Program-made: the position numbers and the translations under genes | The notes under the pieces: generated by a model | Databases searched by the model: none | Seen by the model: only the letters and a program-made list of their open reading frames with translations | Told to the model about the DNA's origin: nothing | Part shown: positions 29,901-42,341 of the stretch, piece after piece | Layout of the letters: the number at the start of each line of letters is the position of its first letter | Position numbering within the stretch: the stretch's first letter is position 1 | From: Lenisia limosa | Lineage: Eukaryota; Breviatea | Direction: 5' to 3' | Assembly (NCBI GenBank): GCA_001655205.1 | Contig: LPNZ01010610.1 | Location: forward strand, 21,631-85,630 | DNA length: 64,000 nucleotides

Positions 29901-32900
29901 CACGCACAGCACCCTTATGGGCCTCATAGCGATGCAAACAGTCGCCCGAGGCAAGATCGTGAACCTCAAGCCCGCCTTCCTTAGTGGCGACCTGCGGGGG
30001 AGTATAATTGGAAAATTTATGAAACAAAAAAAAACCCAAATCAACTCTGTTNNNNNNNNNNNNNNNNNNNNNNNNNNNNNNNNNNNNNNNNNNNNNNNNN
30101 NNNNNNNNNNNNNNNNNNNNNNNNNNNNNNNNNNNNNNNNNNCCCCTTGTCCGCCCCCAAACAGCATAATAATCAATGCAAGAAGCCCCCCCACCAGAAG
30201 ATGTTTTCCACCAGGTACGTAGGCAACATGGATGGCGTGACCGGTGACCAGAGTGCGAACACATTGCTTTTGCTGCCGAGATTAAAATGGCGCTTCAAAT
30301 GAAAAGGCAATAATTTCCCCAACCGCAAGTACTCATCCTCAGAAGACCTTCCCCCCATACAACGGTACTCCAGATTTTGACCTCAGTTGCTGATCCAGTG
30401 GCAATAAAAGCGCCGTCAGGAGAGTAGGCAACCTGACAGTGAGGGAAAGGAACAGAAGATCATGAAGAAAATAGTTCTTTTGTTACTTAGGTACCAAACC
30501 CCGCAAACCGTTCTCACGTCGGCTCTATGCCCAGGGAGATTAAGCATTGCAATTTCTTCAGCTGAGAACGACGGGTCTTTTTCCTCCTAAAGTGTCAGTT
30601 ATACGCAATGGAGGAAATTGAAGCCTAACGCTGCTGTTGAAGATATCCCTCACATTGCAGCTCGGGCTTCCCTACGGTCCGAAAAAGACCGTTTAAATAT
30701 CTATATTTATCGAGGATTTATTGGGAGATTCATTCTTTTTTGAGACCGTAGGGAGGCCCTAATTGCATCTCTACCACTATATTACCTTCTTGTTTTTCTT
30801 TGAGACCAGTTTCCAGCACTGCAACGAATTGTTGAGAAGTCCGCAGGCAACCTTTAAGAAGGAATATTAACGAAAGGGAGCGACTGATTATTATCATGAC
30901 CCCCTCCCCCAATAAAAAGACAAGAGCACGGGAAAACAATTGTGATACCCTCCCACAATGGTAGCCTTAGAAGTCTGTCTACAGCTGAGGGACACGACCT
31001 TTGAAGGGGACCTGAGGATGCAGATGGGCTTGATGGCGTCGGCGGCCTGGACCACGCGCATCTCATCAGCTGGGGGGTGAATGGAAATGGAGGAGAGAGA
31101 AAAAGGGGGGTCATCTTCGTTATTCTGAAAAAAGCAATCGCAATTCTATTGAGCAACATAAAAGGGTTCTAAAAAGGCCTTTCCACATTTTTAGGAGTAG
31201 TACTGCCCTCAGCATACTGATAAGAGCCTCTTTGATTTCCAGTCTTCTGATGCGTCTCTTCATTCTTCTCTTCGACTCCGCGTCGTCATGACACCTATCA
31301 ATTAGAGGGAAAAGGAAACCATGCACCTGCACCCAATATTCAGTAAAGGCAATGTTGTCCCCCCTCCCCCAACTTGAAGGCTTCAACAGTGCGATCAGCG
31401 TTGTGGACAAATAGGAGGTCTCCTTCATCGCTGAAGTGTAAACAATTAAACACACAGGTCAATTCAGCAAATAATTTCAAAGGCGTAGGGAATGAGTATT
31501 CGAAACCTCAATTCCACAGGTGACCACAAATAGCAATTTTATCAATATCGTATTATTCAGGGTTTCCCTAAGGTCCCAAAAAAGAAGGAAGCTCAAGAAA
31601 AAAAATTACCCTTTATAACAGTATGTTATAAAGGTGTGGCTTACCTGAATTGCACCGTAACGACACGTTCGTGAGAGGCACGCTCGAAGGAACCCCAGAA
31701 ATGAAGAATTTGCTGGGGTCAACTGTAAAAAAAAAAAAAAAAAAAAANNNNNNNNNNNNNNNNNNNNNNNNNNNNNNNNNNNNNNNNNNNNNNNNNNNNN
31801 NNNNNNNNNAGAAATAGACAGGCGCCCCCTACATCCTTTTCTTTGTTGTCGACAGTGGCGACAGAGGCCAACCAGGGTGTCATTTTCGAAGTTGCGCCTG
31901 AGCGTAAGACCTCAACCATGGCACATGCTCTCACATCACCAAAACAACCACGTCGTCGTACCTGAAGAGGACACATCAGTAAGGAAGGGGTTGTCCGCAG
32001 CTTTAGCACGTGCTTCGGCCCTTTCGGCCTCGTCTCGGTCTTTGTCTTCTTGCGTAACCTGCAAGATAAAGAAAAGCCCCATTGCATTTGAAATATACTG
32101 TGGGGTTCTGATAACTTTGTTATTTGAAAAAAAATAGGGAGAACAGCTGCCAATAGAATACAGGATGCCTCGCAGCAAAGAGTCATACCCCCCCCTCCAA
32201 CCTCCACGGTTTGTCTGTCAATTCGATACACACGAAGTTGGTGATCAGTAGAGCCGGTAATAATGATCGACTCGGTTGGATCCATTGAAAAGGACCAGAC
32301 CTGAAACGTCGGTAATTATATGAGTGGGGAAAGCAAACCCAGTACAATTAGGTCATCCCTCTTGAAGTTTTGAACACTCCCATTGTTAAAAGAGAAAAGT
32401 GGCTCTCCCACCTCCTTCGGGTGTCCCATCATGGTCTGGAAGCAGTGTTGCGAGTCCACATCCCAGGCTTTGACAAAGGTGTCCTTGGAGGCCGACAACA
32501 AGACGTTCTGTGAGTGAACCAGAGCCACAGCTAAACAATGGGTGAGATAATGCTATTATTGTGAAATACCAATGTCTCAATGGAGTGATGAGTTTTGGTA
32601 GACAGGAAAGGTAATTGCAAAAGAGGCATTGAAAGCAGCAGCATGGAACCGTTGAAGGAAGTATTTGCTGCCAGTATTCTTGCCACTCAATTTGTACAAA
32701 GTCTTCCACTCCCCATACCAGTGATCGCATCTTTATGTCCCTTGAATCTGTGGAGGCCTTGTTCAGCTACAACATCCCAAATAATAACATCGGTATCGCG
32801 AGATCCTTGGGTGTAAACAGTAATAAGGAAGAAGGAAGAGAAATCTATCAAAAGTAGAGTGGGAGAATACTCCTCCTAATCTGTTTCATTGCAGCATATC

Positions 32901-33489
32901 ATATACTATGTGAATATCAAAGAACGATAGACCAACTTTCGCCTAGGTTTGCCGCCTCCCCCCACAGACCTGACACCAGCCATGCGCCGTCGTGAACAAA
33001 TTTCATACATGTGATAGCCTTACGATGCCCGTTCAATACCACCATTTCGGTAGCTGAGGAGGGATAAGGATCAAGAACTGATTTATCTTAGCTTGAAGAG
33101 GAAAAGCACGCCAGACCATCAAGGAAATGATTAAACCAAAGCATGATCCCAATTAAAAACAACATTGTATCCCACCAACCAGTTGCAAACTCGAATATTC
33201 GGATGTAACCATCTTGATAGCCGATAGCAAGGAGCTTCTCGTCAGGAGAGAGGCACACGCAGGTTGAAGGGGAAGTCTCACCCCTGAAAACACGAATCTG
33301 AGAGGGTGAACAAAATTTTCGCTGGATCCTCTTTACCATCTCGGCTGTTTTGATATTCCAAAGCTGTACATGCTCAAGCGCAGAGGATAGGACGAAGTGA
33401 CCGTCTTTGGTCAACTGAACCTCTCCTTCTCGGGAAGAGATCACACCAAAGGATCCTTCTTCCTCGTAACGAAGATACGTTTTCACCAT
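26976..33489 (-). CDS. WDR3: WDR3/UTP12 (Dip2), WD40 protein of the small-subunit processome
   Basis: ATG at 33489 gives [19 protein letters not shown], the characteristic start of the WDR3/Utp12 family. More than 25 exons encode two WD40 propellers, for example [58 protein letters not shown] and [19 protein letters not shown] followed by [16 protein letters not shown], then [10 protein letters not shown]. An acidic linker follows ([20 protein letters not shown]). The C-terminal Utp12 domain spans about 28060-27230 ([30 protein letters not shown]), with a Lys-rich end ([11 protein letters not shown]). Known role: UTP-B complex, 18S pre-rRNA processing in the nucleolus. The exact stop is uncertain; the open frame runs to 26976 but coding may end nearer 27170. 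Two introns carry introner-like 3' halves (28743-28805, 29996-30051), and one carries a 96-bp inverted-repeat element (30664-30759). Confidence 0.95.
28743..28805 (-). repeat. Introner-like intron 3' half, copy D, in WDR3
   Basis: Coding sense: acagttgatttggggttttt, gttcatacattttcc, aattttacccccc, then the AG acceptor. It matches copies in the unrelated receptor-like gene. Confidence 0.65.
29996..30051 (-). repeat. Introner-like intron 3' half, copy C, in WDR3
   Basis: Coding sense: aacagagttgatttgggt, T run, gtttcataaattttcc, aattatactcccccgcag. The rest of the intron is lost in a gap (30052-30142). Confidence 0.7.
30664..30759. mobile_element. MITE-like element, copy 2
   Basis: 96 bp with 16-bp terminal inverted repeats (gggcttccctacggtc and gaccgtagggaggccc, 15/16). 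The interior has atatttatcgaggattta. It lies in a WDR3 intron. A lone related end occurs at 31559-31577, and related ends and interior pieces occur at 61421-61447 and 61951-62090. Confidence 0.7.
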
Positions 33490-33676
33490 CTTTATCGCGA
33501 AGAGAAAGCAAAAACAAAAAATCATCGCCATTTATTTGATTACTTTGATTACTTTTTTGCTTGTTAAAAAAAATCTCGGAAATAATCCTCTATTGATGTG
33601 TATCACGGAGTTATACGCATATAACTGAAAAGAAATAAATTATTGAATACCAATTGGGTCCGGGCCTATTTCCAGT

Positions 33677-35624
33677 ATGGATGAACAGGTCAATCAAAAG
33701 GCGAAAGCCAAGGTGAGCCCGCATTACAATTTACTTATACTCACTTATGTTAGTGGCTGAAAAGCTTCGACGAAGCAATGGAGTTTGACTCTTGGGGACA
33801 ACTTATTGAAGCATCTGAGGCCTATCGCAAGTTGGTATTGTTGTAATTTTTAAAAAATGGTTCTATCAAGCTATGTGGCGGATTTAACCTCTCCCACCCA
33901 CCCTCCTCTATATCATATTCCCAACCTTACAACGCAGACTTGCAGCAATGGTTCAGAGCTTTGAAGAGGAGTATGTTGGAGAGTCCATCCCGGAAGCAGA
34001 GCGGGTAAGAAGCGATTTCATTTCCACAGGGTCTTCTTTTTTCCTCACGCATTCAGACCCTGTTGAACCGTTTTGCGCTCGTGACACGTGTCAGAGCACA
34101 GGCAATCGAGGATGCTGAGGCTAGTATGGGGAATGTTGGATATAGGATTTGCAGGGTTTAGTATTCTGTCTGATAGTGGGTAGAAACAGATTAACACATC
34201 ATTACCATTTTTATTAACTGAAAGGAAACCAGTTGCAGTAGATTGTCTTGGTCTAAACATTCTTCGGACAATTTATTACCTTACCGATTTTCCCATATTA
34301 TAATTTTACGTTTCCTATTTCACTAATCTCTTCAGCATTTAGCCTGAATGACCTGCGTAAGGTGCGAATTGTTGTGGAAAACGCTTTCACCCCCACATCT
34401 CTCTCCTCCTCCCCATTTCCCATTGACTTGACCCCGTACCAAAGCCAACTTAACCGAACCACGTGAGTTGGAGTGCGGGGTATTTATTAACTCTGGAATT
34501 AGGTTCTTATCAAACAAAAAAACGCAGTTTTTTTTATATCGTATGTATCATTGTGTCACTGCAGTGCCTGGCTTCCTTCAAATTTCGGACATTTCCTTAT
34601 CCCGCTAGACCCACACACCAACACGACTCGAGTGACGATGAAGATGACCGAATTAACACCAAAGGAACACTCCTGCCAAGGCCGCCGCCGAGTGCCACTG
34701 GTGGGTAATCTGATCTTACTTTCAAATTATTATGGTGATATTTTGGAGAAAAATATGTTTACCTGATGAGCTATTTTTTTTTTTTTTTTTACCCAGCAGG
34801 TACACAAGTGTCTCTAATGATCACGAAGATTGGGCTCAAAAAAGCCTCACAGTACATTGAGCCTTTCGCCACAATATCCGTTCTTGGTGGGGAGCTTGTG
34901 GGTATGAACTAATACTCCCTAACGGGAGATATTAGTTCAATCAACGAGGCAAAAACTCTTTCTGGGAGTTGAATTAGAGGAAGACCATTAATTTTAATAT
35001 TCATCCATATTTGCCTATTTGACCGACAAGATGCCGCGGGAACCGTTATCGAAAAAGTTCAAGATACCCCAGTCATGCTTGAGAAGGAAGAAAACTACGT
35101 TCTTGGTTCCTGCGAAGTCCATTTACAGGTGTGATCCTAACCCCTCACTTTGTACTTCACTATTACTTTCTCTGGAACTGTTGTTAATTCTGGATTATTT
35201 TTGTGGTCTTTTAACTGAAGTGAAGTCCAATCACTGACAGTCGTATTAGTCAGAGTTTCTCACCTCGTAGACCGACTTAGAATCTTGGGGAACAGGTGCC
35301 TGCATAGCTCTTGAATTCAAGCACTACAAACCAAAGAAAGAGAAGGTTTCAACTAAGGCGTGGAGCTTCATGGATGTTGACAAGCTTCAAGCTGGTGATA
35401 AGACTCTTCAAATGTATGAAAATGTGTCCTTTGCTCTTTGGATCAATTTAGCAGCTTTCGAAGAACTACTGATTTTTTGCCATCTTCCTGACTTTAATTG
35501 TTGGAATAGTGATCATTGATCGTTTAGTTTCAAGAAGCCATTAGACCCAAGGAGACGAAAAACCAAACTCCTTAGTGTCAAGCCTCTTTACTGTCACGTA
35601 ACTGTGACTTTGAGGAAATCCTAG
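33677..35624 (+). CDS. AIDA: AIDA homologue (Aida-type C2 domain)
   Basis: About ten exons. ATG at 33677 (MDEQVNQKAKAK). The helical N-terminal AIDA domain reads WLKSFDEAMEFDSWGQLIEA and continues through FAFSLNDLRKVRIVVENAF-type sequence. A short acidic linker (HDSSDDEDD) with a Pro-rich patch leads into the C2 domain from about 34800: SLMITKIGLKKASQYIEPFA, DTPVMLEKEENYVLGSCEVH, ACIALEFKHYKPKKEKVSTK and KKPLDPRRRKTKLLSVKPLY, with a stop at 35622-35624. The spacing and order follow animal AIDA almost residue for residue. Known role in animals: Axin binding and JNK control in dorsal patterning. The C2 domain suggests membrane or phosphoinositide contact. In a protist the ancestral role is unknown. 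It shares a 187-base divergent spacer with WDR3 and converges on the RWDD4-like gene. Confidence 0.93.
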
Positions 35625-35855
35625 GAGGTATGTATGTTATATAGGGTGTATTTTCTTGTTTATTCGTTTATTTGTACATGGGTTGATGTACTGTTTTTTT
35701 TATCTTTCAAACCTGTGCAGAATGTTTACGTTCTCTTTTGAAGTGTGAAATAGTTCCATCAAATAAATACCATATCTAATATACAAAGTCGGGAGTTTGA
35801 CTAGTTGCTATTGCCAGTTCGCCTAAGGTATTATTATGTGAGGAACGACCGCTCA

Positions 35856-36946
35856 TCAAACTTTCCCAACATACGATAAATGGCTGACAAGATCAACCCA
35901 GCCTTTACCCTCAGTATCATCAGGGTTCAGCTGGAGTTTTTTCTTTTGTTTCTTTGTGAGTGCCTAAGATTTGAGAAACAAAAAATGCGTATACACTCAG
36001 CGTTGATAAACGCCTTCGGATACACAATATTGCCGCGAAAACAGCGAAAATTATCAACCCTTGGCTGTACCTGCCTCTCCTTGATTGCAGATTTTGAGTC
36101 TTTTTCAGCTTGTTCATTTTCTGTCAGCACTGGGGCTGTTGGAGATGATGTTTTCTTCACCTCATCCTAAGATGTCAGAGGGGGGGGGGGGTNNNNNNNN
36201 NNNNNNNNNNNNNNNNNNNNNNNNNNNNNNNNNNNNNNNNNNNNNNNNNNNNNNNNNNNNNNNNNNNNNNNNNNNGTAACTCTCCATCATAAACAATCTC
36301 CTGAAAATCGCATCGAAGGGCCTCAACAATGGTAAACATCATGGGCATTCCAAGCATGTCTTCCGAACACTGCAACAGGTCAAAGCAAAAGGTCCCCTAT
36401 CCAAATTCTATGAAAAGCTGAGGCTGAGGTTGCTCTCCTGGTGATGCCCTGTGGTAAAAAGCCCAGCAACCTGTTCCATAAGGAAGTTAAGGATGTGCTT
36501 CTTCCTATGTGGAGAGAGCCTGTTGTTTTGGAACGCATCCAGGTTCAAGACCGGCGGCTCGAAGGGGTACATTTCGGGGATAGTCACGCCGAGTAGGAGC
36601 CAGAAAACCTTGGAGTTGGTGTCGGAGTAGTCTAAATGGTTTGTATTAATGACACGTAAGAATCTCAAGGATAATAAACCTTCTCAAAAGGCGGGCAATT
36701 TATAAATAGGAGGGTGTAACCGCCTGAACTCAAATATATTGCAGGGGGAAATACGACTGCTCAAGAAAGAAAGGTTTCCCATTCGCCTAATTTCCCCCTC
36801 CTACCAACATCATCTTCATCAATTGGTGCGATCTTGACCTGATAACTGGTGTTGCTGTCGGCAGTGTATATACCATCAATTCCCCAAATTGATTCCAGGG
36901 CTTCAACTTCCTCCTCTTGGAGCTCCAAAGCTTCTTCAGCAGACAT
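35856..36946 (-). CDS. RWDD4: RWD-domain protein, RWDD4-like
   Basis: Five exons. ATG at 36946 gives MSAEEALELQEEEVEALESI, the usual opening helix of an RWD domain. Exon 2 (about 36632-36470) holds the RWD core with the YPxxxP signature (IPEMYPFEPPVLNLDAF). Exon 3 (GMPMMFTIVEALRCDFQE) finishes the domain. Exon 4 is a charged linker beginning DEVKKTSSPTAP. The last exon reads ALTKKQKKKLQLNPDDTEGK then GWVDLVSHLSYVGK, matching the conserved C-terminal motif of RWDD4 (LSKAQKRKL to WVDVVKHLS). The stop is at 35856-35858. RWD domains mediate protein contacts, for example with ubiquitin ligases or GCN1; the cellular role of RWDD4 is poorly known. An intron contains a gap beside a poly-G run. Confidence 0.88.
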
Positions 36947-37312
36947 TGGAGAGAAAACAGAGACTGTCGTGATAGATGAAATAGAAAACTGCCCAAATCA
37001 AACTTGACTTCTCTAACTTGGTATTTTATATTGTTGTGGCGTCAACAATCACGTTCAATATAAGAGGAGGAGACAAGGATTACTAAGGTGTGTAAGGTGT
37101 AAAAGGAGGAGAGAGGCGGGGCTGGCGGGCCGGGGCGGGGTGTAATATTTATTTTTCGAAATCTCTCTATCTCTCTATGCCTCGACAGTTTCTCTATATC
37201 AGCCCCCCAGCCCAGCCCAACCCAGCCCCCCCTCTTCTTACTCTCTTTAGTGCAATCGAGAAGAAAAAGTTTAATAATATAATTGAATTGAGTTGGAACC
37301 TGACGCTTGACA
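36947..37312. promoter_or_regulatory. Divergent spacer between the RWDD4-like gene and APC10
   Basis: 366 bases, compositionally odd: a ggctggcgggccggggcgg block near 37120, CT-rich DNA near 37160, and a run of ccagccca near 37205. No coding exon is seen. Confidence 0.4.
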
Positions 37313-38350
37313 ACATGGGAGGGGTGTGATGGTATTGAGATAGTTAACATTTTCAATGTTTTTTTTGTTTTGTTTTTGTGGAGAGCCTTACCACTTAGGA
37401 CGTGTATCAAGCCGATTTCTTCCCTGAGTCACCAAATACCGTTGATCTCACAGGTAATATTTTCTATTTTGTTGCATTAGTCAAAATTACAGGCTGCTGT
37501 CACCTTTGGGCCAGTACATCAAAAGAAGAGAACTGTGTAGAGAGCCTCAGGGATGAATCTATGTCAACGTTTTGGCAGAGTGAGGGCAAAAATGAACACT
37601 TCATCCAGGTTCAGTTCCCAAGCTGGGTCCATGTGAAGGTTAGTAACTATACCGTTCATGAATATACATACTCCATATAATACAAAGTATAGATTATTAT
37701 GACTTCAGTACTTTCTGCTATTACAACTCTAGTCAGTTGGTGTTTTAGCCCCCCTTGACTATCATGAGAGCTACACCCCAAGGTGCGTAGCTTATCATAA
37801 TATATCATATACATCATATGTAGAAATGGAAGCAATCGCAAATATATCAAGCGAGTTATTTCAAATACTGGGGGTATACTACCATCTTCTGAACCTAGGG
37901 TTATAAATATATCTGAACGTAATCTATCAAGCTAGTGTTTTGAGTTACAGTGCAGGTGCTTTGCTCTTGTATTTGGTGATGAACCAGCATCCTTTCCGTA
38001 CCTCCAATTTGACCCGAAACTACCAGAATCAGCCTTGTTATATGAGGCCGAAATGCCCCCGCAAGACTGGACCATTTTCAACTATAGGTTTGACTTTTGA
38101 CGCGATACCTTCAGAATTCTGGCGCCTGTATAACCAATCTGATACAATGTAATAATAGTCTTTTAAGTGGAATTCTGGACAGTGTTTCTTATTTTTCGTC
38201 AGCGAAGCCCCTGTGGGCTGTTTTGGCTTTCGTATCTACTTCCGACATATGTTCCGACTTGGCTTGAACTGCCAGGTAACAAGAATCACAATTAGGGGCT
38301 CCGTCGTACAAAGGTGGGCATCGGCTGAATATCTAGCTGTGGTATTGTAG
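37313..38350 (+). CDS. APC10: APC10/DOC1 subunit of the anaphase-promoting complex
   Basis: The tentative start is ATG at 37313, joined in frame to the exon at 37398 (DVYQADFFPESPNTVDL). The DOC-domain core reads ASTSKEENCVESLRDESMST then FWQSEGKNEHFIQVQFPSW, matching the LRDDSLETYWQSDG signature of APC10. The next exon gives VGVLAPLDYHESYTPR (family: ADYKSDESYTPSKI). Later exons carry PQDWTIFNYR and the beta-jelly-roll end, CFGFRIYFRHMFRLGLNCQV then TRITIRG. The stop is at 38348-38350. Known role: with the coactivators, APC10 recruits D-box substrates to the APC/C ubiquitin ligase in mitosis. A C-terminal Ile-Arg (IR) tail, usual for APC10, is not seen in this model. A 27-base GT-AG stretch (37453-37479) keeps frame whether or not it is spliced. 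Confidence 0.85.
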
Positions 38351-38596
38351 GGGATTTGGATATTAACCTTATAGCGATGAAGCCCCTTCAAAGCTCAGGG
38401 GACTAAGGTGACAAAACGACTCGCATGTGCTTTCTGATGTCACCAAATGTGTGGTGACTTTTCCTTTCAACCTCCATTTTGAAGTCGCTTATCTTTTTGT
38501 AACCTTTTTCTTTCAAAACCTATGCATTCATTCTACCCATACCATTCCTTAAATAAACATGACGGCCTAGTCCCTCTTCTTTGTATCTTGTCTCAC

Positions 38597-40963
38597 CTAT
38601 TTTAATAAGAAAGGGAGAATGTAGAGAATATGTGATATTAGTAAACATGAAAAATGGTAATGAGCCCATTAAGCCGTCAATAGCAACAGTACCCTCCCTC
38701 CCTACTGAAGCCAGGAAAGTGAGTTTATCGTGATAGGCGGAACCAAAGTTCAGAGCAGGTACACCAAGTTCTTTGGCAATTGCCTAGGGTGTAACGGGGT
38801 GTTTTTTTGGCAGTATGCCGTATTCGCGACAACTACCACTCATACCAACTGAACATTTCTGGCATAGAGCTGAGGATCAGCCTTTTCTTCAGTAGAAGGG
38901 TAGTAAATTGGGAGGTAGGTGATCTCAGCTCTGTTGACAAACTGGCTTGCCATACGGAGAATATGCCTAATGATGTGTAATGGTCGAGAGGTCGAGAAAA
39001 GCAAGGGATTTTTTTTTTTTGGCTGAAGCTCGTATATCACATGATCCCTCAAATGCGACAATAAATAGAACTTTCTTGGTACCAAAAAGCCATGATTCAT
39101 TCAATGCCCCAAATGAACGTCGATCGAGTCCAACCCAGCCAATGAACATACCATCCAAACGGTGCCGACTCCCAGGTCAGCGAAAAGTTTTTGCAGTTGT
39201 AGTGGATGGCAACAGGCAAAACAGGCTCCCCACTAATGAAGCCGCCTGGGGAGGGATGAAGATTAATACATACAAAACACAATTAATTCAGAAACCTCCT
39301 CAAAAGCATCACAAACCTGTTTTGAATTGAAGGATATTTTCGCCGTTTGACGTGGTTCCTTCAGGGAATAGGACAAGAGGTGGCATTTTGCGACGGCTAG
39401 AAAGCGGTTTAGTGAAAGAGAACAGCGAATTAAAAAGAACAAAACATACAATATAATTACATTTCGTAATACAAAGTACATAAATGTGAACTCGGCTGCA
39501 TTGTCATTGGTTAAATAAATACATGTACATAGTCAATATATGCTTGTAGTAAATAATAATACATATCATATATTATACATATACATGTATAAAATATCAT
39601 ATGCTAGTTTGCCCCCCCCCCNNNNNNNNNNNNNNNNNNNNNNNNNNNNNNNNNNNNNNNNNNNNNNNNNNNNNNNNNNNNNNNNNNNNNNNNTAAGAAG
39701 TTAATACATGAAGAAGTCAAGGCTAACGCGGAGTCAAAAGTGGTCCATACCCAACTCACCGCCTTAGTACCAGATCGGTCAACGTAAATGGTTCGGAAGA
39801 GGGTGGCCATAATACCAAAAATTGGGATCTGCACACTGTCAGCAATAGGCAATAGTGCTAATAGTGTAGCTCTATCAGATATTAAATGATAGATTATATC
39901 TCCCGAGCCTCCTCCCCCCATCCCCTTCACAAACCGTTTTAACAGTGTGTTTGGAAACAAACGAAGGCAAAATAATGGACATCAAAAGAAGAATGTCTAG
40001 ATAGGACGTGTGGTTGGAAACAACTAAAAAAACATTACAAGCTCAAAAAAAAGAGAAAGGGGAGGAGAGGAGAGGGGTTGTATGGTGATGCACAATAAAA
40101 ACAAATAAGTATCAATAATTTCCCATTAGATATTGCGTAAATGCATCATGAATAACCCGAACAAATGTGTGTCACCCCCCCCCCCCCNNNNNNNNNNNNN
40201 NNNNNNNNNNNNNNNNNNNNNNNNNNNNNNNNNNNNNNNNNNNNNNNNNNNNNNNNNNNNNNNNNNNNNNNNNNNNNNNNNNNCTCCTTTGGTTTTGTAC
40301 TACGATTGGGAAAATTAGGGTATTATAACGCAGTCAAAAAGAGAAGATGATGTAAAAGGAATAAATACCCCTCTGGTAGTCTCAAACCTGATAAAAGGAG
40401 AAGAAGAACATTTGGATTCTTGAAGTGAGACGGTTGAAGTCCAGCAGCTTGAAGCGCCAATCTTCCATGTAAAAAAAAGGCAAAGCCACTTCTAATTTTC
40501 CAAAGACGTTCAACCCGGCTAACAAGGATATGTTTTGCACCATGACTGAGACATATCGTCGGGATCAGGATAGGGAACCCCAATATGCGCCAAGAATCCA
40601 GTCACATAACCGAGACAGCCGAAGAAGATGAAGAAAAACTATGGGGATTAAGGTAGTAGTCTTCGTAAGGGAACAAAAATGATAGAATTCACTGTATATT
40701 TCAAATGATACTCACTTATCTCAGGGTATCAAAAAATAGCATATAAGACAAGAAATATAGGCAAAAATAGGCTAAAAGTACTTGAAATACCATACCATTT
40801 TAAACGGCAAGAGGGGGAGGAAAAGGAAAATTTTTAACCAAGTATAAATCACTGCAGAGAGTCGTTGAGAGGGGTAGTCTGAGCGGAAGAAGCAATCCCA
40901 TTCTGGATGGATTTTCACAACTTCTTTGCGACTCATTTTCGAAAAGTCGCGAGTTTGGCTCAT
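38597..40963 (-). CDS. LPCAT/LPEAT-type lysophospholipid acyltransferase
   Basis: ATG at 40963 (MSQTRDFSKMSRKEVVKIHP). Exon 1 ends in a hydrophobic segment (YTWLKIFLFLPLLPFKM) that is probably a membrane anchor, and a second hydrophobic exon lies near 40630. The catalytic HX4D block is VVSNHTSYLDILLLMSIILP near 40010. It is followed by QIPIFGIMATLFRTIYVDRS (block II), then PPLVLFPEGTTSNGENILQF (block III, the EGTTSN phosphate-binding motif) and EPVLPVAIHYN (block IV). The C-terminal part reads MASQFVNRAEITYLPIYYPS, then EEKADPQLYARNVQ, as in LPCAT1/2 and plant LPEAT. Known reaction: re-acylation of lysophospholipids in the ER (Lands cycle). No EF-hand exons were seen. Two introns carry gaps beside poly-C. 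The stop is taken at 38597, though coding might end in the previous exon. Confidence 0.9.
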
Positions 40964-41332
40964 TTGTTTGAGGGTATCCTCTAATTAGTTAGAATGAGCC
41001 TTTTAGTCAATAACAAGCCTACCAGTAAGGAGATGGGCGTCCTTTGAAGTATTGTTGGGCTTGGTCATTGCAAGGCTTTTTGTCAAATACACCTAAGTGT
41101 CAAAATTCTACACAATGTCTAACATTAATTTGTTTCCGTGATGAAATGGCAAATATTTTCAATTTCATAACAGATTCAACAAGTAGGGTTTATATAGCGG
41201 CTTTTGAAAAACCAACCGTCCAACCTTGGCCGTTTTATGACACAAATATATTTTGAAACAGTTCTGGAACAGTTGTTTAATCAAAACAAAGACGACAACG
41301 GTTATTTACTTCTCTCACATAAATGGCAGTTG
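40964..41332. promoter_or_regulatory. Divergent spacer between the acyltransferase and a small unknown gene
   Basis: 369 bases separating opposite ATG codons. I see no recognisable element beyond ordinary AT-rich DNA. Confidence 0.35.
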
Positions 41333-42215
41333 AGCTATTCAGCTCTGAAGGCCTTCTTATCACCTCGCCTGAGCGACTACAAGCTGATTTTATTACTCCT
41401 GCTCAACTTCTGATCAAAACTTGGCAGCAGCTTGAATCCCTGTGTGGCCTGCTACGAAAGGTCAGTTTCCGACCGTTTTATTGATGTTAATCACAATGGT
41501 AGAACCCTAACCGCGTTAGAAGTACTCAGCACATTGCAATGAGGCACAGGCTTTGAATAAGGATATTGTAGTCAAGTATGGTCGATTGCTTCTTGAGGTG
41601 AGCAGAGTGGCACTATATTGCTTTAAAGCTCCACAATTTACCTGTTTTTCTTGAGATGTTTATCTCATCACATAATATGCAAACAATATTTATAATTGGG
41701 AATTACTCTTGGTACCTGCTTACTCTTCAGACAAAGAATGCTCGTGAATCCCTAAAGAGCTTGCTTACTACTTTAAACGATGCCAGAAACAGCAGCGCTG
41801 TTACTGATAGAGGTTCGTTGTATTTTTTTCATTATTTTTGCTTTATAAGGTTATTAACCTAACGCTGCTTAGATGGTCAAGGCCCATCATCCATTCTTGC
41901 TGGACAGGAATTCACTATCTTCTCAGCTCCGTTTCTGGCACTCTATTTCGACTCATCAAGTGTTGGTGCTGGGTTGCTTTGTAAATGAAACTGTATTTGA
42001 AAAGAACTAATATCAGGGTATTCTACAACTAAGTACATGTACAAAATAGTATTAATTTGGAAATTGTTGAAGAGAGAAAAACAAGACTTGTTTTTACAGG
42101 TCAGGTTCTCACTAGTCTTGATTTGGAGTCAAACCGCATTAGCTCTATTATTCAGTCTACTTTAAGCTGTAGGCTTGGAAAACCTGAGACAGGCTGTTTC
42201 TCTCTATATTACTAA
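41333..42215 (+). CDS. Small helical protein of unknown function
   Basis: Five exons with consistent phases. ATG at 41333 (MAVELFSSEGLLITSPERLQ); exon 1 ends at 41460 (SLCGLLRK). Exon 2 gives KYSAHCNEAQALNKDIVVKY, exon 3 NARESLKSLLTTLNDARNSS, and exon 4 GPSSILAGQEFTIFSAPFLA. Exon 5 ends with ISSIIQSTLSCRLG and a stop at 42213-42215. The predicted product is about 190 residues. Its middle is amphipathic and likely a coiled coil; there is no signal peptide, membrane segment or recognised domain. It could be a small subunit of a larger assembly, but I do not recognise a family. It sits head-to-head with the acyltransferase and only about 130 bases ahead of the next plus-strand gene, so fusion with that gene is possible though not needed. 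Confidence 0.55.
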
Positions 42216-42341
42216 ATATTATCGCAACGCTTATTACGATTATTGACACAAAATCGCTCCTGTGGCCTCTAAATTGACTAGGTTTCTAATCACTTCGTGT
42301 TTATCGTACATACATTTTTATTCGGTTTGGTTTAACAATAA

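Noticed and set aside
35880-36170. Plus-strand open frame starting MADKINPAFTLS
   Set aside because: It is antisense to the last two exons of the RWDD4-like gene, whose protein motifs are clear.
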